Source: Trachythela sp. YZ-2020
Taxonomy: Eukaryota; Cnidaria; Anthozoa; Malacalcyonacea; Clavulariidae
Assembly: GCA_016169945.1 (NCBI GenBank)
Contig: JADLSH010000390.1
Span: 310,001-374,000, forward strand
DNA length: 64,000 nt
Direction: 5' to 3'
A program made the translations under genes and the position numbers. Positions within the stretch are counted from its first letter, which is position 1. Every line of letters starts with the position of its first letter. Below, in pieces: positions 46,801-61,800 of the stretch. The notes under the pieces were generated by a model. That model saw nothing but the letters and a program-made list of their open reading frames with translations. It made no database searches and was not told where the DNA came from.

Positions 46801-49800
46801 GTCAGTATCAAAAAGTTGATACTGATTCGTTTAAAAATAGATATTTCATAATTTATACAAGACATACAAGCTTGCGATTGTATTACAACTTTCCTGTGAT
46901 AAGATCACAGACGCAATAATGACTTGTTGCAATGTTGCCGTTTGAGACAACAGATACGACTTCAGATTTAATGCACTTTCAACAAATTCAAAGAATCAAA
47001 GTCATTCTGACTCTCCAGCCGGAGCTGAGAGAAAGCACAGCAAACTCCGGCTCCGGCAGACAAAAAACGCCGGAGCTCCGGCCGAACTCCGGCCTCCGGT
47101 ACTCCGGTGCACAGCACTACTTGCTGGACTATTTCCGTATCAACAACTACAATTTAACTACAACGATCACTCACCGGTAAACTATTCTTATTCCTTAGAA
47201 TCGTAATCAGTTTAGTTTATTGTGTTTACCACTCTGAGGAGGACAGAAAGCCTTAACATGTTTTATAACCCAATTGACAAAAGTCTCTGAGTATTAGTTA
47301 GTTATGGTTGACGCCTTAGGGTTAGTTTTTAGCGAGGGAGGAAAACCGGAGTACTAACCAACCTCAACTTACATGAGTTTATCAAGCACAGGGAAGTTAC
47401 CCAACTTAAGTCAATCCCTGCCCTCGACCGGCAGTAGCATGCTTAACTCAGAGTTAAGGGGAAGCCCAAATCAAATCCTAACCACAATCCTATAATCCAA
47501 ATCCTAACCCCAAGCCAAATCCTTACTCTAACCCTTACCTTGATCCTTACCCTAATATTAACCCTGATCGAAACACTCTTACCCCAATCCTAACCCCAAG
47601 CCAAATCCTTACTCTAACCCTTACCTTGATCCTTACCCTAATATTAACCCTGATCGAAACTCTTACCCCAATCCTAACCCCAAGCCAAATCCTTACTCTA
47701 ACCCTTACCTTGATCCTTACCCTAATATTAACCCTGATCGAAACTCTTACCCCAATCCTAACCCCAAGCCAAATCCTTACTCTAACCCTTACCTTGATCC
47801 TTACCCTAATATTAACCCTGATCGAAACTCTTACCCCAATCCTAACCCCAAGCCAAATCCTTACTCTAACCCTTACCTTGATCCTTACCCTAATATTAAC
47901 CCTGATTGAAACACTCTTACCCCAATCCTAACCTAATATTAACATAAATATGTGTGTGTACCGAAGTTATTGTGACATCATGTCGGAACATTAATATAGA
48001 AAGTCCCACAAACTTGTCATGACGCTGCATATACAGACATCTGACCACTGTACACAAAGTACTATAGACTTCCTCAGCTTCATATGCACATTGCCCATTT
48101 TAGATCATGCATAAAAGAAAACGAGAATATGAAAAAAGGAAAATAAAATAATCAAGTAAATGGGCAATTTGCATACGGAGCTGACGACGTCTGTTGTCAT
48201 GACATTGTTTTGAAGTGCAATCTTTATACTCTAACCTTTCTTTCCAAAATCTCTCCTTCTTTTCTGAATCCACTGAAAGTTGACTGTGTACAGTCGTTAG
48301 TCTTTCATTTTCAGTCTCAAGATCTTCATAGTCACTTTGTAATGATCGAAGTTTCTCACTACACAACAAAATCACAAGTAGTACATATAATAGTTTCTTT
48401 ACACGCGTGAAAGTTTGAAGGAAACAAGCATAATGACGTAATTTCGGGATCCTGCAGCAAACTTTCACTATTGTTTCTATTACGTGATGGGAATACGGTA
48501 TCTATTTCCTTTATAAAATAGCACAAATTCAGTGATCAACATGCATCATCGGATGATATGGCATCTAACCGGTGAACTTGTATCAGCGGAATTTTATATA
48601 AATTTCTATATTATATATATATGAACACAATTCTTTAGTTCGTGCAACCTTGCATAATACGGTCTAGATATAACATGGTTTTAACATGGTCTAGATATAA
48701 CATGGTTTTAACATGGTCTATAGATATACATATGAAAGTACACACCTTGTTTCTTGGAGTTTTATTTTAAGTTGTAACATGTTTTGTTGCAGTTGTGATC
48801 TGAAAATTATATTTGCATAAATATTATCAATCATAAATGATTGTTGTCTAAATCGTCTAACTGCTATTTAATCTCCTATTTTTCTAATCTATACTAATCT
48901 ACCATTCAACTTCTATTTTACAAATTATTAAGATTACGTATGCGCCCATCATTCGAGTGGTAATCGTTCCGACAATCTTGGAGAAGTCAATACTTGAATT
49001 CTGTTTCTTTTACCTTTCATCAGCTTCCATATTTGCCGCTGGTGTTGACGGTTTTGCTTTCTGTTGTTTCAGCACACTATGCACTCTCGTCTGTAAGATA
49101 TAGATGTTTAAATTAGTAAATTAGTAAACCTGTTTTTGTTACTATTGTTTAGAAGATACAACTTTCATTTGTACCTTTTATTTAGGTAGATTAAAGCAAA
49201 CGACTACAATATTAAGTTGCAATATTACAGATGCAAGTTTTCCATTCCGCGTTTAGGCGTTTTCTGTCACGGTCACTGACAGTTTTCCGCCATACATGCA
49301 GTCTTAGTGCACCGTAACTGATTACCCACGTGGCTCGAATGAGTCACTAGTGCGTCTCGCACGGTGGAAAACACCCTTTGATCAAGATTGTAGTTTAATA
49401 ACGTGTATACGGTATCTAAATATTATGCCTTTATTACTTTGTAGTTTTCATATTCATTTTCAAGAGTGTCTTTTGCTTGTTTCACTGCCTCACATTCACG
49501 TTTCACGCGTTTCAGCTTTGCATCAAGATTTTCCAAATTCATTTTATTGTTTTCAACGACGGAATGAAGCTAGAATATTCAACATCATAATAATTAAGTT
49601 ATATTACAGTTAGTAGGTTACTTTGAACAATTTACAAAGAACTTGCATGTAAACATGTTAATAAGATATAACTGTAAATGTTTTACCTGTTGTTCAAGAG
49701 TTTGCTTTTCTGCATGTACTACTGACAGTTGAACCTTAACATGAAATATAAACATCACTTTATAAAGTGTTTTGTCTTTGTTATCGTGTGGGGGTAAAGT

Positions 49801-52800
49801 CATCGGGGTAATGTCATCGCGGTAACTAAATGCTACCGGTTTGATCACATATGCATGAATAAGTTGCGTACAAGATAGCACGTCTTATCACCATGTTTGT
49901 GTTGCTGGTATAAGTTACCCAAATCAACCAAGAACTCGATTGAAAACGGCCCTTTGCTATCCCACTGCATGACACTCGCCATCCTGTCAAGATTCAGTGA
50001 TAATTGGATCCGTTTCGGTATAGACAGTGATCGGAATGTTCCATTGTACTTTCATTATTTTGAAAATGCAACTGTTCTCAATGCCATCCAATCTACTCGT
50101 TGTGTTGACTTATTTTTGGCACAGTACAAATGACCAATTATCATTTACACATAGAGTTGAATTTGTACAATAAACCAATGGAAAGAAAAATACATAATCT
50201 ATTTGGTACCTTAATATTTTCGTTCTCATGTGTTTTTGTTTCAAGTTCTTCCTGGATATTTTTCTGAACTTTCTGAGATTCGCTCTCCTAACATTTTAGT
50301 AAAAACAATAATTTAATCATCGTTACAGATAATTACAAACCCTTTTGTTATGTAAAGAGCTATACATATATAGTATAGTTAGCGTCCTGAACGGAGAATC
50401 AAGTTGCTGCGTCTGGAATGCAATATAGCCTCCTCCACAAGCAACTGTTTTGGCAAAATAATCCGTCGTTTGCCGCAGAACTGCCTGCGGAGGAGGCCTA
50501 AGGCTACAGTACCGTTGTTTCCACCTAAGGATATAAAAACCAATGAAAATAAGAGGCTAAATCCCATGCAGCTTAGTTAAACTGTAACGAATATTTGTTG
50601 TTTGTTTGATAGTGAGTTCTTGTTGCTCTATACAAGTGGCAATATTATTCAAGGTTTCTCTATTTTCATCACTTTATAAATGTTGTTGCTGGACAGTTAT
50701 TTTGTTTTCATAATACAGGCTAGCTGTAACGGTTAACAACAACAATCTTTATTTGTATCTTCAAATCTTTACATAGTTTATCAATTAGTATTATTAAAAA
50801 GACGTATAGGATACTGGCTTTTCCTGAAAATGCCTGAAAGCTATAGTTGCCACAAATATATATATATATTGCAAATATAATGGGGTCGATGAGATCGGAG
50901 GAATAATCGTCGTTAAATACAGTACCTGCTCTTTAGCTTGAGCTAATTCTTTCTTAACATTTTTAATGATATTCTTGAATTTCTTTTCTTTCTCCTCTGC
51001 TTGATTAATTTTATCTCCCAGTGAAACTAAAAAACAGACCAAAATATATTAGAAAATCAACAAAATATTTATATCATCAGGGAAAACTATACAGTTTTCA
51101 CAAAACATTTTCTGTACAAACTGTAACGGCCAAATGAGATTTGTTTTTTTGCAACTTCATTCAAAAGGTTGATTTCAGTTTTTGCTTCGATTCAAAATTT
51201 CGCAGAGGAGGATTCTCTCGGACACCCTTGTAAAAAGATCACCTTCAACGTTTGCCTCTCCCTCTCTAACCACCAAAATGCTCCGCGGTACTTGCACAAT
51301 TCTCGAAACATTAACGAATTGTTTTTGGGGCCAAATCGTGCATGGATCGAACATTGAATATGTTGCACTATATAATATATTGCACAAAATACAACTATAT
51401 ATTTTGGTCAAGTAATTTCGTCTACGAAATATTGACACTCTGTAACCCATACGTCGAAGTCATTTGAATCATAAAAATGTTTAACAGTTTTTACCTATTT
51501 CGTTGTCTTTTTCCAGTCGTTGTTTTTTCAGTGCATCAGTTTCTTCCATTTTCTGCTGCAATTTGGTTCCACTTTCCGCCAACTCCTTTTGATAATTTTC
51601 TAATGCATTCTGACAATCTTTTAACTCCAAATCGACTAGACTGGCTTTACTTGCTTCCTAAAGAAATACAATGAAGTTTTAATATATCGACCGAGCGAAC
51701 GGCGTTGACCGATCATGTGTGCCAAACGAAATATGCGATTCCGCGGGAAGACTTGCGGGTCATTACTACTTACAATCGTTATGCCCAGACGTTGCCTAGA
51801 GGCATGGTATTTAAATATGAATAATCATGAATTGAGAGATGATCTCCCACGAAAGTATCTCCACCTTGTTCACGTACCGATGACGTCATCTCTCCAGTAT
51901 ATATGGAGCCATAAAACCGTATCCTTTCTCGTTTAATCTACGCGAATATGTTCGACGGCTTGACATTTCTAATGTCAGACCACTTTGTGTCACCAGTGTT
52001 TTAACAGTTACGTTTGGATTTGTTCTCCTTGAGGTATTCAGGCATCTAATTAATTTTCTAACTGACCGCTCGTCAACTTTTCTAGGTCTGCCTTTCTTGC
52101 GGTTTAATTCCGTAGATCTGCTCTGTTGCTTGTCCTCTCGACAGATCCTTACTGCTGAAGACGGGCTTATATGGCATTATTTCGCGATTTCTCCAAAGCC
52201 CTCGTCTTAGCTGGTATTTTTCTAGTGTAAACCATCCTTAAGCGATTCTAATTGTCCAAAGACAAATACGCTGGGTTGTGAATGTAATTCGTTCGAGGAT
52301 GGCATTCATTCTTATTTTTAACAAAACAGCGGGTGAAAACATATCTGATATTACGCCTGGTTGCCGCGAACTAACAAACTTCAAAATGAAATTTGGTACC
52401 CTTCACAATTCTGATTTAAGTAAATGAATATAATCTCTGAAAAAATAATATTCACGACTCAAAATTTCGACACTTCAGTCTTGTGTCTTCAGCAAGTGTG
52501 ATCTAATATCGTAACGTGGCTCCCTCGAGAGATCACGTCATCGCCAAACAAGGTGAAAGTTACAAACCTTCTCTGAACTTTCCAACTGTTCTTTTGCAAT
52601 TTTTAATTCGGATTCTATTTTTTCAGCATACGTTCTTCCTTTAGCAAGTTCTTGTTCCAGACTCTGAAGTTTTTCTGAAAGCTAAAAAAATTGAATTTTC
52701 TTATCATTCTTCCGTGCATTCTCGAACTAAACAATTCGTTAACATTTCGGGTTAACATTTTCAACACACACAAATATAATTAATTAGTCAAGATAATCAT

Positions 52801-55800
52801 TACATTATAGACGAATTTTCTGGGGGGGGGGAGTGCAGATGGTGCTCTTCAAACCATCGAAGCTGCCGTCAATAAAATCGATAAATGACTTACACAAAAT
52901 GAGATACGCACTGGTAGGTAATGCAGACGTCTTCTGGGGGTATATAATGGTTTAACGGTGTACACTCTTACACTCCCGTCATGCAAATTCTGCTTATGTT
53001 TAAAAAACTCGCCTTCCTCAGAAATGGCGACAACAACATCGTAATCTTACACCTACCTCGTTACACTCTTTCTCTTTGTCATGAATTTGGTTCTCCAGAA
53101 GATCGATTTTCTCCTCCATGGATGCAATCTTCGTTACGTAGTCATCATATTTTTTAACAATTTCATTGTATTTTTCATTGAGTTCAGCATTTTTCTTTTC
53201 CGCATTTTGCAACTTCTCTTCAACTGACTAAAATGAAATCAAGAGTAGAGTATTCAAGCCTTAGAAATGAAACATTATTTATCATCTCAGATTGGGAAAG
53301 GCATCCGGATAACTTAGAATACACTTAATCTTTAATCAGGCACTTACCTTTTTTTCCTGAACAGATATTTCGAATTGTCCTTGTAAACTTTCGATACTAA
53401 CAAGAAGTGAGAGTTTTAGGTTATAAATTGCTTTTTTCCTAGTCTGCTACACATCTTACAATAATTTTTTTACAATATTACATGCATTACATGTGATGGT
53501 TCAATTTTTAATTTACCTTTCAGTTATCCTTCTAATTTCCTGTTCAAGTTCGCTAATCCTTTCGGTCTAAACAAAATAACAAAATATAAGTTGGCGTATT
53601 AATACTTGGACGACATAGAACGCCGAGACCGACCGCTGGTCGAGCCAGGGCCTTTTTCCCAATAGTTTTCCCCTCCTCAAGCCCTCGCTGCATCATGGAA
53701 AGATCACTGTAAGAGTGGAGAGCCTGTAAGATCTTGTAAAAATTGGTCCAAATATAGCTAACTATTTGCATAGCTAACTATAACCATCCTTTACAAATTA
53801 CAACAGCCTGGGCTACTTCCGAAGACTTTTACATGAAATAAGCGTAAGCGTATAATTAAGTAAGCGTTTCTCCATGTACACGATGGCATTGAACGGCATT
53901 TTGTTTACAAGATATGGCAGTAAGTTCTTGTAGGTTGGTGGATTGAAATTTAGTTTTATATTATTTGCACTGATGAAGATCCAGGCTTTAACGCATCGAA
54001 AACTTTGCCAAATAAATATAGACATGGTGTTCTCAACAAAACAAATATGGTGGCTGGCTCTTTAAAAACTGTGACCTTTCCCTTGCAGAGGAGGCAGGGA
54101 ATATAATCATTTCGATAAAATACACGGTTAAAGAAATGATTAAAATATATATCATTGCAGACCTGCGCTGAATCTTTCTTGATTTTTATTTCATCTTCAT
54201 TTGAGAGCAACTTTTCGTCTTTTTGTTGAATGACTTCCATTAACGCTGCTTTCTCTTCTTCAAACTAAAATATTGCGGGAAGAAATTGAAACAGAACAAA
54301 TCATGTTATTATTACTTCTATTTTTGGGATTTTATTTCTTTACTTCTTTCAGAAAAAGAGTGCAGGGGGTCGGGTGGCAGGGGGTCGGGTGGCAAAAACC
54401 GTGGATGTTGATATTCGTCAGCCTAAAAATCCACTTCGACATTTCGACTGAAAGAGGGCCTTCCCTCGGAACGGCGAAATATTTTAGATTTTATTCACGC
54501 TGACGAGTGTATCAACTTCCACTGTTTTCTATAAAGATATCTACATCTCGGCCAACGCTGAGATCCAAGATAAAATATTTTCATCTAGAAATTATGAGTT
54601 CAACGATAACCATAAATGATTGCAAGGCATCATCATAGTAAAATAAGTGCCGAATACCATCAATTAGTACATGATTATACAGATAATCACGAGTTTTAAG
54701 CCCCGGTCAAACGAGGATGAGAGTTGATGTGAGTTGCAACTCTCACTCGTGATTCACCGCCAACTCTCATCGACTCTCATCCACGTCGAGCTGGTTAATA
54801 TTTTGATTTGAAAATTTTGCTCGTTTGACCTGCTACATCAACCTCATCAACTCAAATCAACCTTTACTGAGTTGCAGAGATATATCATTGACAATCTAAT
54901 TCACAACCAAATGAAAACCAAGATCAAAACAAACTCCTTCAAATAAATGATTGTAAAGAAAACTTGTCACTTGTACCCCAGCCGTGAAAATATGTGGTTT
55001 ACCGTTGTAAACAGAACGAGGACGACGTCTAAAACTCTCGTAGAATTTTAATTATTCATTTATTTTCTAAAATAATATAAATTTCATTGTATATTAATAG
55101 CCGTCATCGTCACGTTGCCGTCCTATACATGTGCAAGGCCCTTATTACTTAAGCCCGGTACAAACGAGCAAGTTTTCCTTGCCAAGTTTTATTTGCTCGT
55201 GTGCAGTGACAAAAAATTGACAAGTTTTCCTTGACAAGGAGCCTTGTTTAAACTTTATAGTCTCACATATACGTCCAACACATTTATCATGCAGTCATGC
55301 AGGGACTTTAAACATTACCTTTTTCTTCACGTTTTCTGTTTCTTTTTTTGCTTTCACAGCCACTTGTTTCATTTTGTTCATCTTCACCTGTAATTCTTTA
55401 TTCTGTTTCTCAAGTTGTTCTAGAAGTTATGAACAACAGAAAAGGAGATTTGTACAACCGTTTGGCGTGAGGAGGTTAATAATTTTAGTCAAAAAAGATA
55501 TCAAATGTTTAACATTATACTTGAAATATACCAAATCTCTACCTTAATTTCAAACTTATTTAACATGTAGAATTAAACACGAAATATATAGTTATTAGAT
55601 ACATAATTTTTGTATTGAATAAAAAATTATATTTAAGAAAATGAAGCAGAGGATACGCTTTGAACAAAGATCCTTGCTTCGAGAGTTCCACTATATATAA
55701 GATGCTGATAAATATAGTAGTGTGCAAAACATCTTACCTATACTAACTTGCATTTCTTCAATTTCTTTGTTATAATTATCAATCTTCTCTTGATATGTTC

Positions 55801-58800
55801 TTGCAATACTTTCATATTCACGAAGGCGATTTATTTCTTCTTCAAGTCCTAACCTCTCCCTCGAATGACAATCAATTTTTTCGTTCAACTCTTGCAAGGA
55901 TTTCTCTTGTTCCTTCAACAGATCGTCTGAAGATTTCACTTTTTCTAACAGTTCATTTTCATTTGAAGCAAACGACTGAATTGCTTCTTCTTTCTTTATA
56001 ACATCCTCTTGAAAAGATGTTTGATGTTCTTGTAAGGTCGTCAACTCTAGCTCTAATGACCTTTTCATTTCATCCAATTCATTCATTAATTTTTCTTTGT
56101 GTAAAATGTCTTGCTTAAGGGATGTTAAAGTTTCGTTTAAACTGTGCTCCGTTTCTTCTTTCGTATTTAAAATATCATTTAGGTCAGAACATTTATTTTT
56201 CTGAAGTTCCAATTCTTGCAGTAAATCTTGGATTTTGTTATTGGATGAATCTAAACTACTACGAAATTGTGTTTCTTGCGACTGAAGCGATTGGTTCAGT
56301 GACTCTTTTTCAATCTTTTGGTTTTTGAGTTGTTCCGTCAAATTATTGCACTCATCTTCCTTTTTCTGAAGATTTTCAGCCATTTCCTCCAATTTTGTGC
56401 CCAGAATATTCTTCTGTTCATCTTCTTTGCTTTGACTGTCGTTTCTTAACTCTTCCAGAGACTTTTGTAGGTTTAAAATTGTCTGTTGTAGTTTATTGAT
56501 ATGTTCATATTTCTCTCCACTTTCCTGCTGTGTTTTATCAATAGTTTGTTGAATGGTCACTAACTTTTGTCTCTGACTAGATAGAGCTTCTTCTGCACTG
56601 ATTAAACGTTCATTTCTTTCTTCAGACAAATTTTCGAGTGTCTTATTATTTTCTTCCAAATATTTTAACGCAAGTTCCTCTTTTTTCAACTTATTAACAA
56701 GTTGTTGGCATTCTTCGGTCTTTTCTAGAAGTTTGGCAGACAAAGAGTCTAAAACAGTTTTAGAATTCAACAAATCTCGTTCATTTTTCCCGCATAATTT
56801 ATCTTTCGCACAGAGCTCGATTTCTTTCTCTTTTATCTTCTCTCTAAGCGAATTTAAATTTACGTTTAAGCTTGAAATTTCATTATCACGTTCACTTAGA
56901 TTTAATTTGAGAGTTGTAATCTCTTCTTGTATTTTGTTTATATGTTGTTTTAATTTTATGAAAAGACTCGCAGCATCGCCAAAATCATCTTGTATTATTT
57001 CATCATCCTGTAGTGACTTGGTCAGAGTCACTAATTCCTGATCTTGTTCTTCTTTTTCACGTTCCTTAACAAGATATTTTTCTTTCCACGATCCAAGCTC
57101 ACTGCGAAGTTCTCCAGTTTCGTTTTCAAACTTTTGAATGCTTTCTTTGAGAAGTTCACATCCACCTTTCAACACTCTGATTTTTTTCTTTAGCTTTAAA
57201 ACTTCCTTATCCTCATTCAATGGTTTTCCTCCTGGTAACACGGGTTCATCCTCCTTACTAACCTGTTCAAGTCGTTCAGTATCAGGTTTACTAAGTTTCT
57301 GCTGCAATTCACTAGTCCTATGTTTTTCTTCTTCCAGTTGTTGTGTCACTATAGCAAGACGATTCTCACACTCTTTTTCCGTTTCCTTGAATTCGTCTTG
57401 AATTTGAGATTTCTCTTTAGTTAACTCGGAAATTCTGTTATCAAGAATGTTAATTTCCTCCTCGTGACCACAATCTAAGTTCTTTGTTTCATCTTTCTTA
57501 CTGTCTTCAGAAGAAGTTCCAGAATCGACAACATCTGTCGTAACAGGAGTTTCTTGCTTTCTATTTTGTTGTTCCTGCAAAGTTTCGATTTCCTAGAAAA
57601 TGGAAAAAGGCAAAATAAATAAAAGAATGTGTAAATAAGAATGGGCATCTTGAAACCAAAATAGCGCCAGCCTAAGTGTGCTTACTTAGTCACCACCAAA
57701 ATAGCGCCAGCCTAAGTGTGCTTACTTAGTCACCACCAAAATAGCGCCAGACTAAGTGTGCTTACTTAGTCACCACCAAAATTAGGAGAGTGCAGTGACC
57801 AGTGGCTAACCTGAATCAGACACGCGCTTGGTTGTTGCTTGCGTAAGGAAAATAGTTCTTATCAAAAGAATAAACCATGCAGTTTTAATGTTCAATGTTA
57901 TAATTAGAATGGTCTATGAATTTAATTACTTTCCGAATTATGGATGCACCCGCGAGGTAAGAATAACACTCAAGATTTGCAGTGCGTCCACCTGCAACTA
58001 TTACGTTTTTTCGTACTCTCTCAACTTCAAATATTTCAAATAATCTATAATTTCTTGAATATTTCGGTTAATTATAAAATTAATGAATGTGGTCTGAATC
58101 ATATTATAACATATTGGAATTTCGAAATGACATGAGATAATTTACACGGTGCCATATAATAAATCATCAACGATGTAAGTCACTTACACGAAGTAAATTT
58201 TCGTTGGTTTCTTGCAAGGTCGAGATTTCGGTATAATGATGTGATTCTGAGCTCAGCTCGTTTGATTGAATTTCTGAAAGTCTTTCCGACAAAATCTGTA
58301 TAAAAAAATTACAGTTGAAAGAACATTGTTAAGGCTTGCCAGTTTAAGGATGGGAAGAGAGGGGGAAGAGAGGGGGACGATAAGATGGGGAAGGCCATGT
58401 ATGAATCAGTGCAAGTTTTCAGCCCTCAAATCTTTTTGGCTAATACTTCATGCTCAAGGATATCAGATTCTCGTAGTTTAAATGTTTTGTTACAACTTAC
58501 TCATTTGGTTTATTATATTCATTTTGAAATCAATGGTGTTTCGTGCAAACTGATTGGCTTTTAGCAGTGCGATTTCAGCATGAGTCGCACTCTTAGCAGT
58601 GCATTGCGAAGTTGCTCGCATCATCTTGAGCTGTAATCGCATCCTTTTCTCAACCAATCATATTTAAGTTCTGACCTCAGCCAACCAATCATATTAGATT
58701 ATAGAATTCAAATAGCCAATCAATTTGAAGAAAAATGTGATCTGGCAAATGATCAACAAATGACATCATGTAAAATAAAACTTGTCAATAGACTCCCTAA

Positions 58801-61800
58801 ATGTTTTTGCGTAAAACAATTGAGAGGCTGGCCAAACTGTAAAAATACCAAAGAATTTATCACAAATAATAATGGGTAAATTATGAATAGAATTATCGAT
58901 GTAACCTTAACCTTAACCTTAAAGCGATTGTATATATAAAAGGAAGCTCCAATCCAATTTCTCGGAGCATTTGATTGGCTTCTTTTTTGCAATTCAATTT
59001 GCAATTTGTTCGCATCGGTTGTAAATTGCTCAGGGCAATCTCCAAATCAAAATTGCAATATTGCGTGACAATATGACTGGATTTGACTGTAAGAAAATAT
59101 TGGGAACGAGGTGCTACCCCCTACACCCCTCTTAGTGTCCGCCACTGAATTGAACGATGTTGGTCTTGTAAGAAAATAACTTCAGTGCGGCTGAGTAATA
59201 ATTACTTGAAGTTGAACTCACAGACACGTGATCCTACCTGATTTTCTTTAAATACTGCTTCCTTCTCCTCGCTCATTTTCAGAACTAAGTCATTCAATTG
59301 CTACAATAATTGGAATTTTTGTGTAAGAATTTTCATAATAAACTTTTCTTCTTTGTTGGAGTCAATGTCAAAGTAGGGTTTATATTTCAACATTTCATTA
59401 TATAGAGAATTGGCAGACATAGAAAAATATACCTTGTTTGCATTTATTTCCTCATCATACTTCATTTGAAGCTCGTCATGAGCGTGGAAGAGTTCCTCAA
59501 TATCAGTATCGAGATTCTATGGAATATTTTAAAACAAGACAAATTAATTTTAGGGTCAGGGTGTGTGACGCGTTTTTCACGTAGGACGTATCCCTTCGCA
59601 TGGATTTCTTCGGGATATGTTTGCCTTTCAGGAGCGTACCATGAGCATGTGCAGCTTTGTTTCACCGATCAGCTTTATCCATTACATAAAATTCACAATA
59701 TCTGCCCCGGCTTGCTCTCATTCCTCGTTATCGGTTCATAATTCAATATCAGTTTAAATCTAATTCCATCCTAATTTCCATTTTCATATTATGGAAACAC
59801 TATGGGTATACTATGGAAACACTATGGGTACACTATGGAAACACTATGGGTATACTATGGGTATACTATGGAAACACTATGGGTACACTATGGAAACACT
59901 ATGGGTACACTATGGAAACACTATGGGTACACTATGGAAACACTATGGGTATACTATGGAAACACTATGGGTACACTATGGAAACACTATGGGTATACTA
60001 TGGAAACACTATGGGTACACTATGGGTATACTATGGAAACACTATGGGTATACTATGGAAACACTACGGGTACACTATGGGTATACTATGGAAACACTAT
60101 GGGTATACTATGGAAACACTATGGGTATACTATGGAAACACTATGGAAATAGCATTCCATATTATTGCCATAGAATGGATTAAAAAAATGTTTCCAGTGT
60201 AAACGGACTAAGAACGTAGTTATATAGAGTGCATTAGTCGTACACGATTTTCTCCATTTAAAAATATAGACTTCTACAACTTAATACAGACTTACATTCT
60301 TCTCTTCATTAACTTTCGCCAATTCAGTCCCAAGGGTCTGAGTGGAATTTTCCATATCATTTTTGTATTCCTGAAATTAAAAATTTATAGTCTAAGATGA
60401 GAGCACGTTGAGATGATTGAAAATTGTTCGAATTACAATTCAACTTGACAAAGTAACAATTACAAATATCTTTCAAAACTGTGGTAATCGATTTTCTAGG
60501 TGGAATACGAAGCTTTGCCGAAAAAGACAAAAATATTGAAAAGCCATATACAATAGGTTTTATAAATCTATTTTAGCTGGGGTATCATCGAGGCTTTTTT
60601 CTTTCTGGGAACCTGGGTTTCAGACTAAAAAATGTCTGCAAAATTTCGAGACAGAATTTGAGCAAAATAAAAAAATCATCGTTTCTCGTTTTCTGCATAC
60701 CCAAATTAGCAATATGATAGGTTGTGTTAACTGTTACGAATTAAGGAAATGTCGTATATGTTAATATATAAACATAATTGCCTAAACGCTATAAGTTAAT
60801 TTGCTATGAGAACGATAGCCGACAGAATAAGCCACATTTGTAATGCAACTGTCTCATTTTCTGAGGGGGTCAGCCGTCAGGCATAAGACACAAAGTTGCT
60901 ACTTCATATTAGGGCCATAATTTATGCATGTAAATGAAGTCTTAAGATAGTGGTCTTCAATTACAAAATACTCTGCTACCTTGGAAGCAGATGACTTACG
61001 GAAAACAAGCTCGAGGGTTTGTAGGATCAAACTACCCAGTAAATATAACAAGAACTTCGACGGTCGAAGGTCCTTCGTCTGAAAGTTATGAGTACTAAGT
61101 GATTTCTATTAAGTTTCACAAGTAAGACTTGGACTTTGTTTTTGTGAAATGTAAATCAAAAGAGTAGCCATTTTAGGTGTTTAGAAGGATATACATGTAC
61201 ATGTGACCTAATCTTTGAAATTCTATTGCGTGCAAAGCTCATTCATTATTCATGACAATCAAGAAAGAACAGAAACTTTTTTTTGCAAGCTTTTGTTTCC
61301 TGGAATATATATTTGAATATGATATTGATGAGGTTCTTTGATCATTGATTGATTTTAGCATTGGACTGATTGGAATGTTGTTCCTTGTTATTCAGTGGTA
61401 TTTGATTTAGTGATATAGAATGAAATGGAATTTCTACTAAGTGTAGACTAGAGCATTAGAGTTCTGTTATTACTCGTCAGTTACCTATCAACCTTACAAA
61501 TTTCTGTGAAAACCTTCTACAAAAGTTCAGATTCAAAAAAATTTCTGGAAATTAGATTCCCAGGATCCGATACTTTTTCCACCTCTGGGTATCATATTTT
61601 TACACAGCTTACAAATTTTTCACTGGTCGCCTTGCACTTGTTTGGCATATTCCAAGAAAGTGTCCGAGGCTTCCTACGCTCCTCCAGGCTACACCTATCA
61701 AAAATGTCCACTAACCGACGTCATGCCATTGGTATTGCTAACATGACCCACAAGAACTTTTTTCCAACATTTGTAATTGTTTGTTTTTCCATGCAAGTGA

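Noticed and set aside
47626..47931. 101-residue repetitive ORF (ILTLIETLTP repeats)
   Set aside because: An artefact of an 84-bp minisatellite whose period is a multiple of three; low complexity, no start context or splice borders.
49618..50133. Small ORFs in the intron between GCC2 exons 50287-50210 and 49734-49687
   Set aside because: No known motif, no splice borders with matching phase, and the flanking exons already join in phase.
59791..60202. Three overlapping ORFs of 116-130 residues
   Set aside because: They are the same 11-bp repeat read in three frames inside a GCC2 intron.
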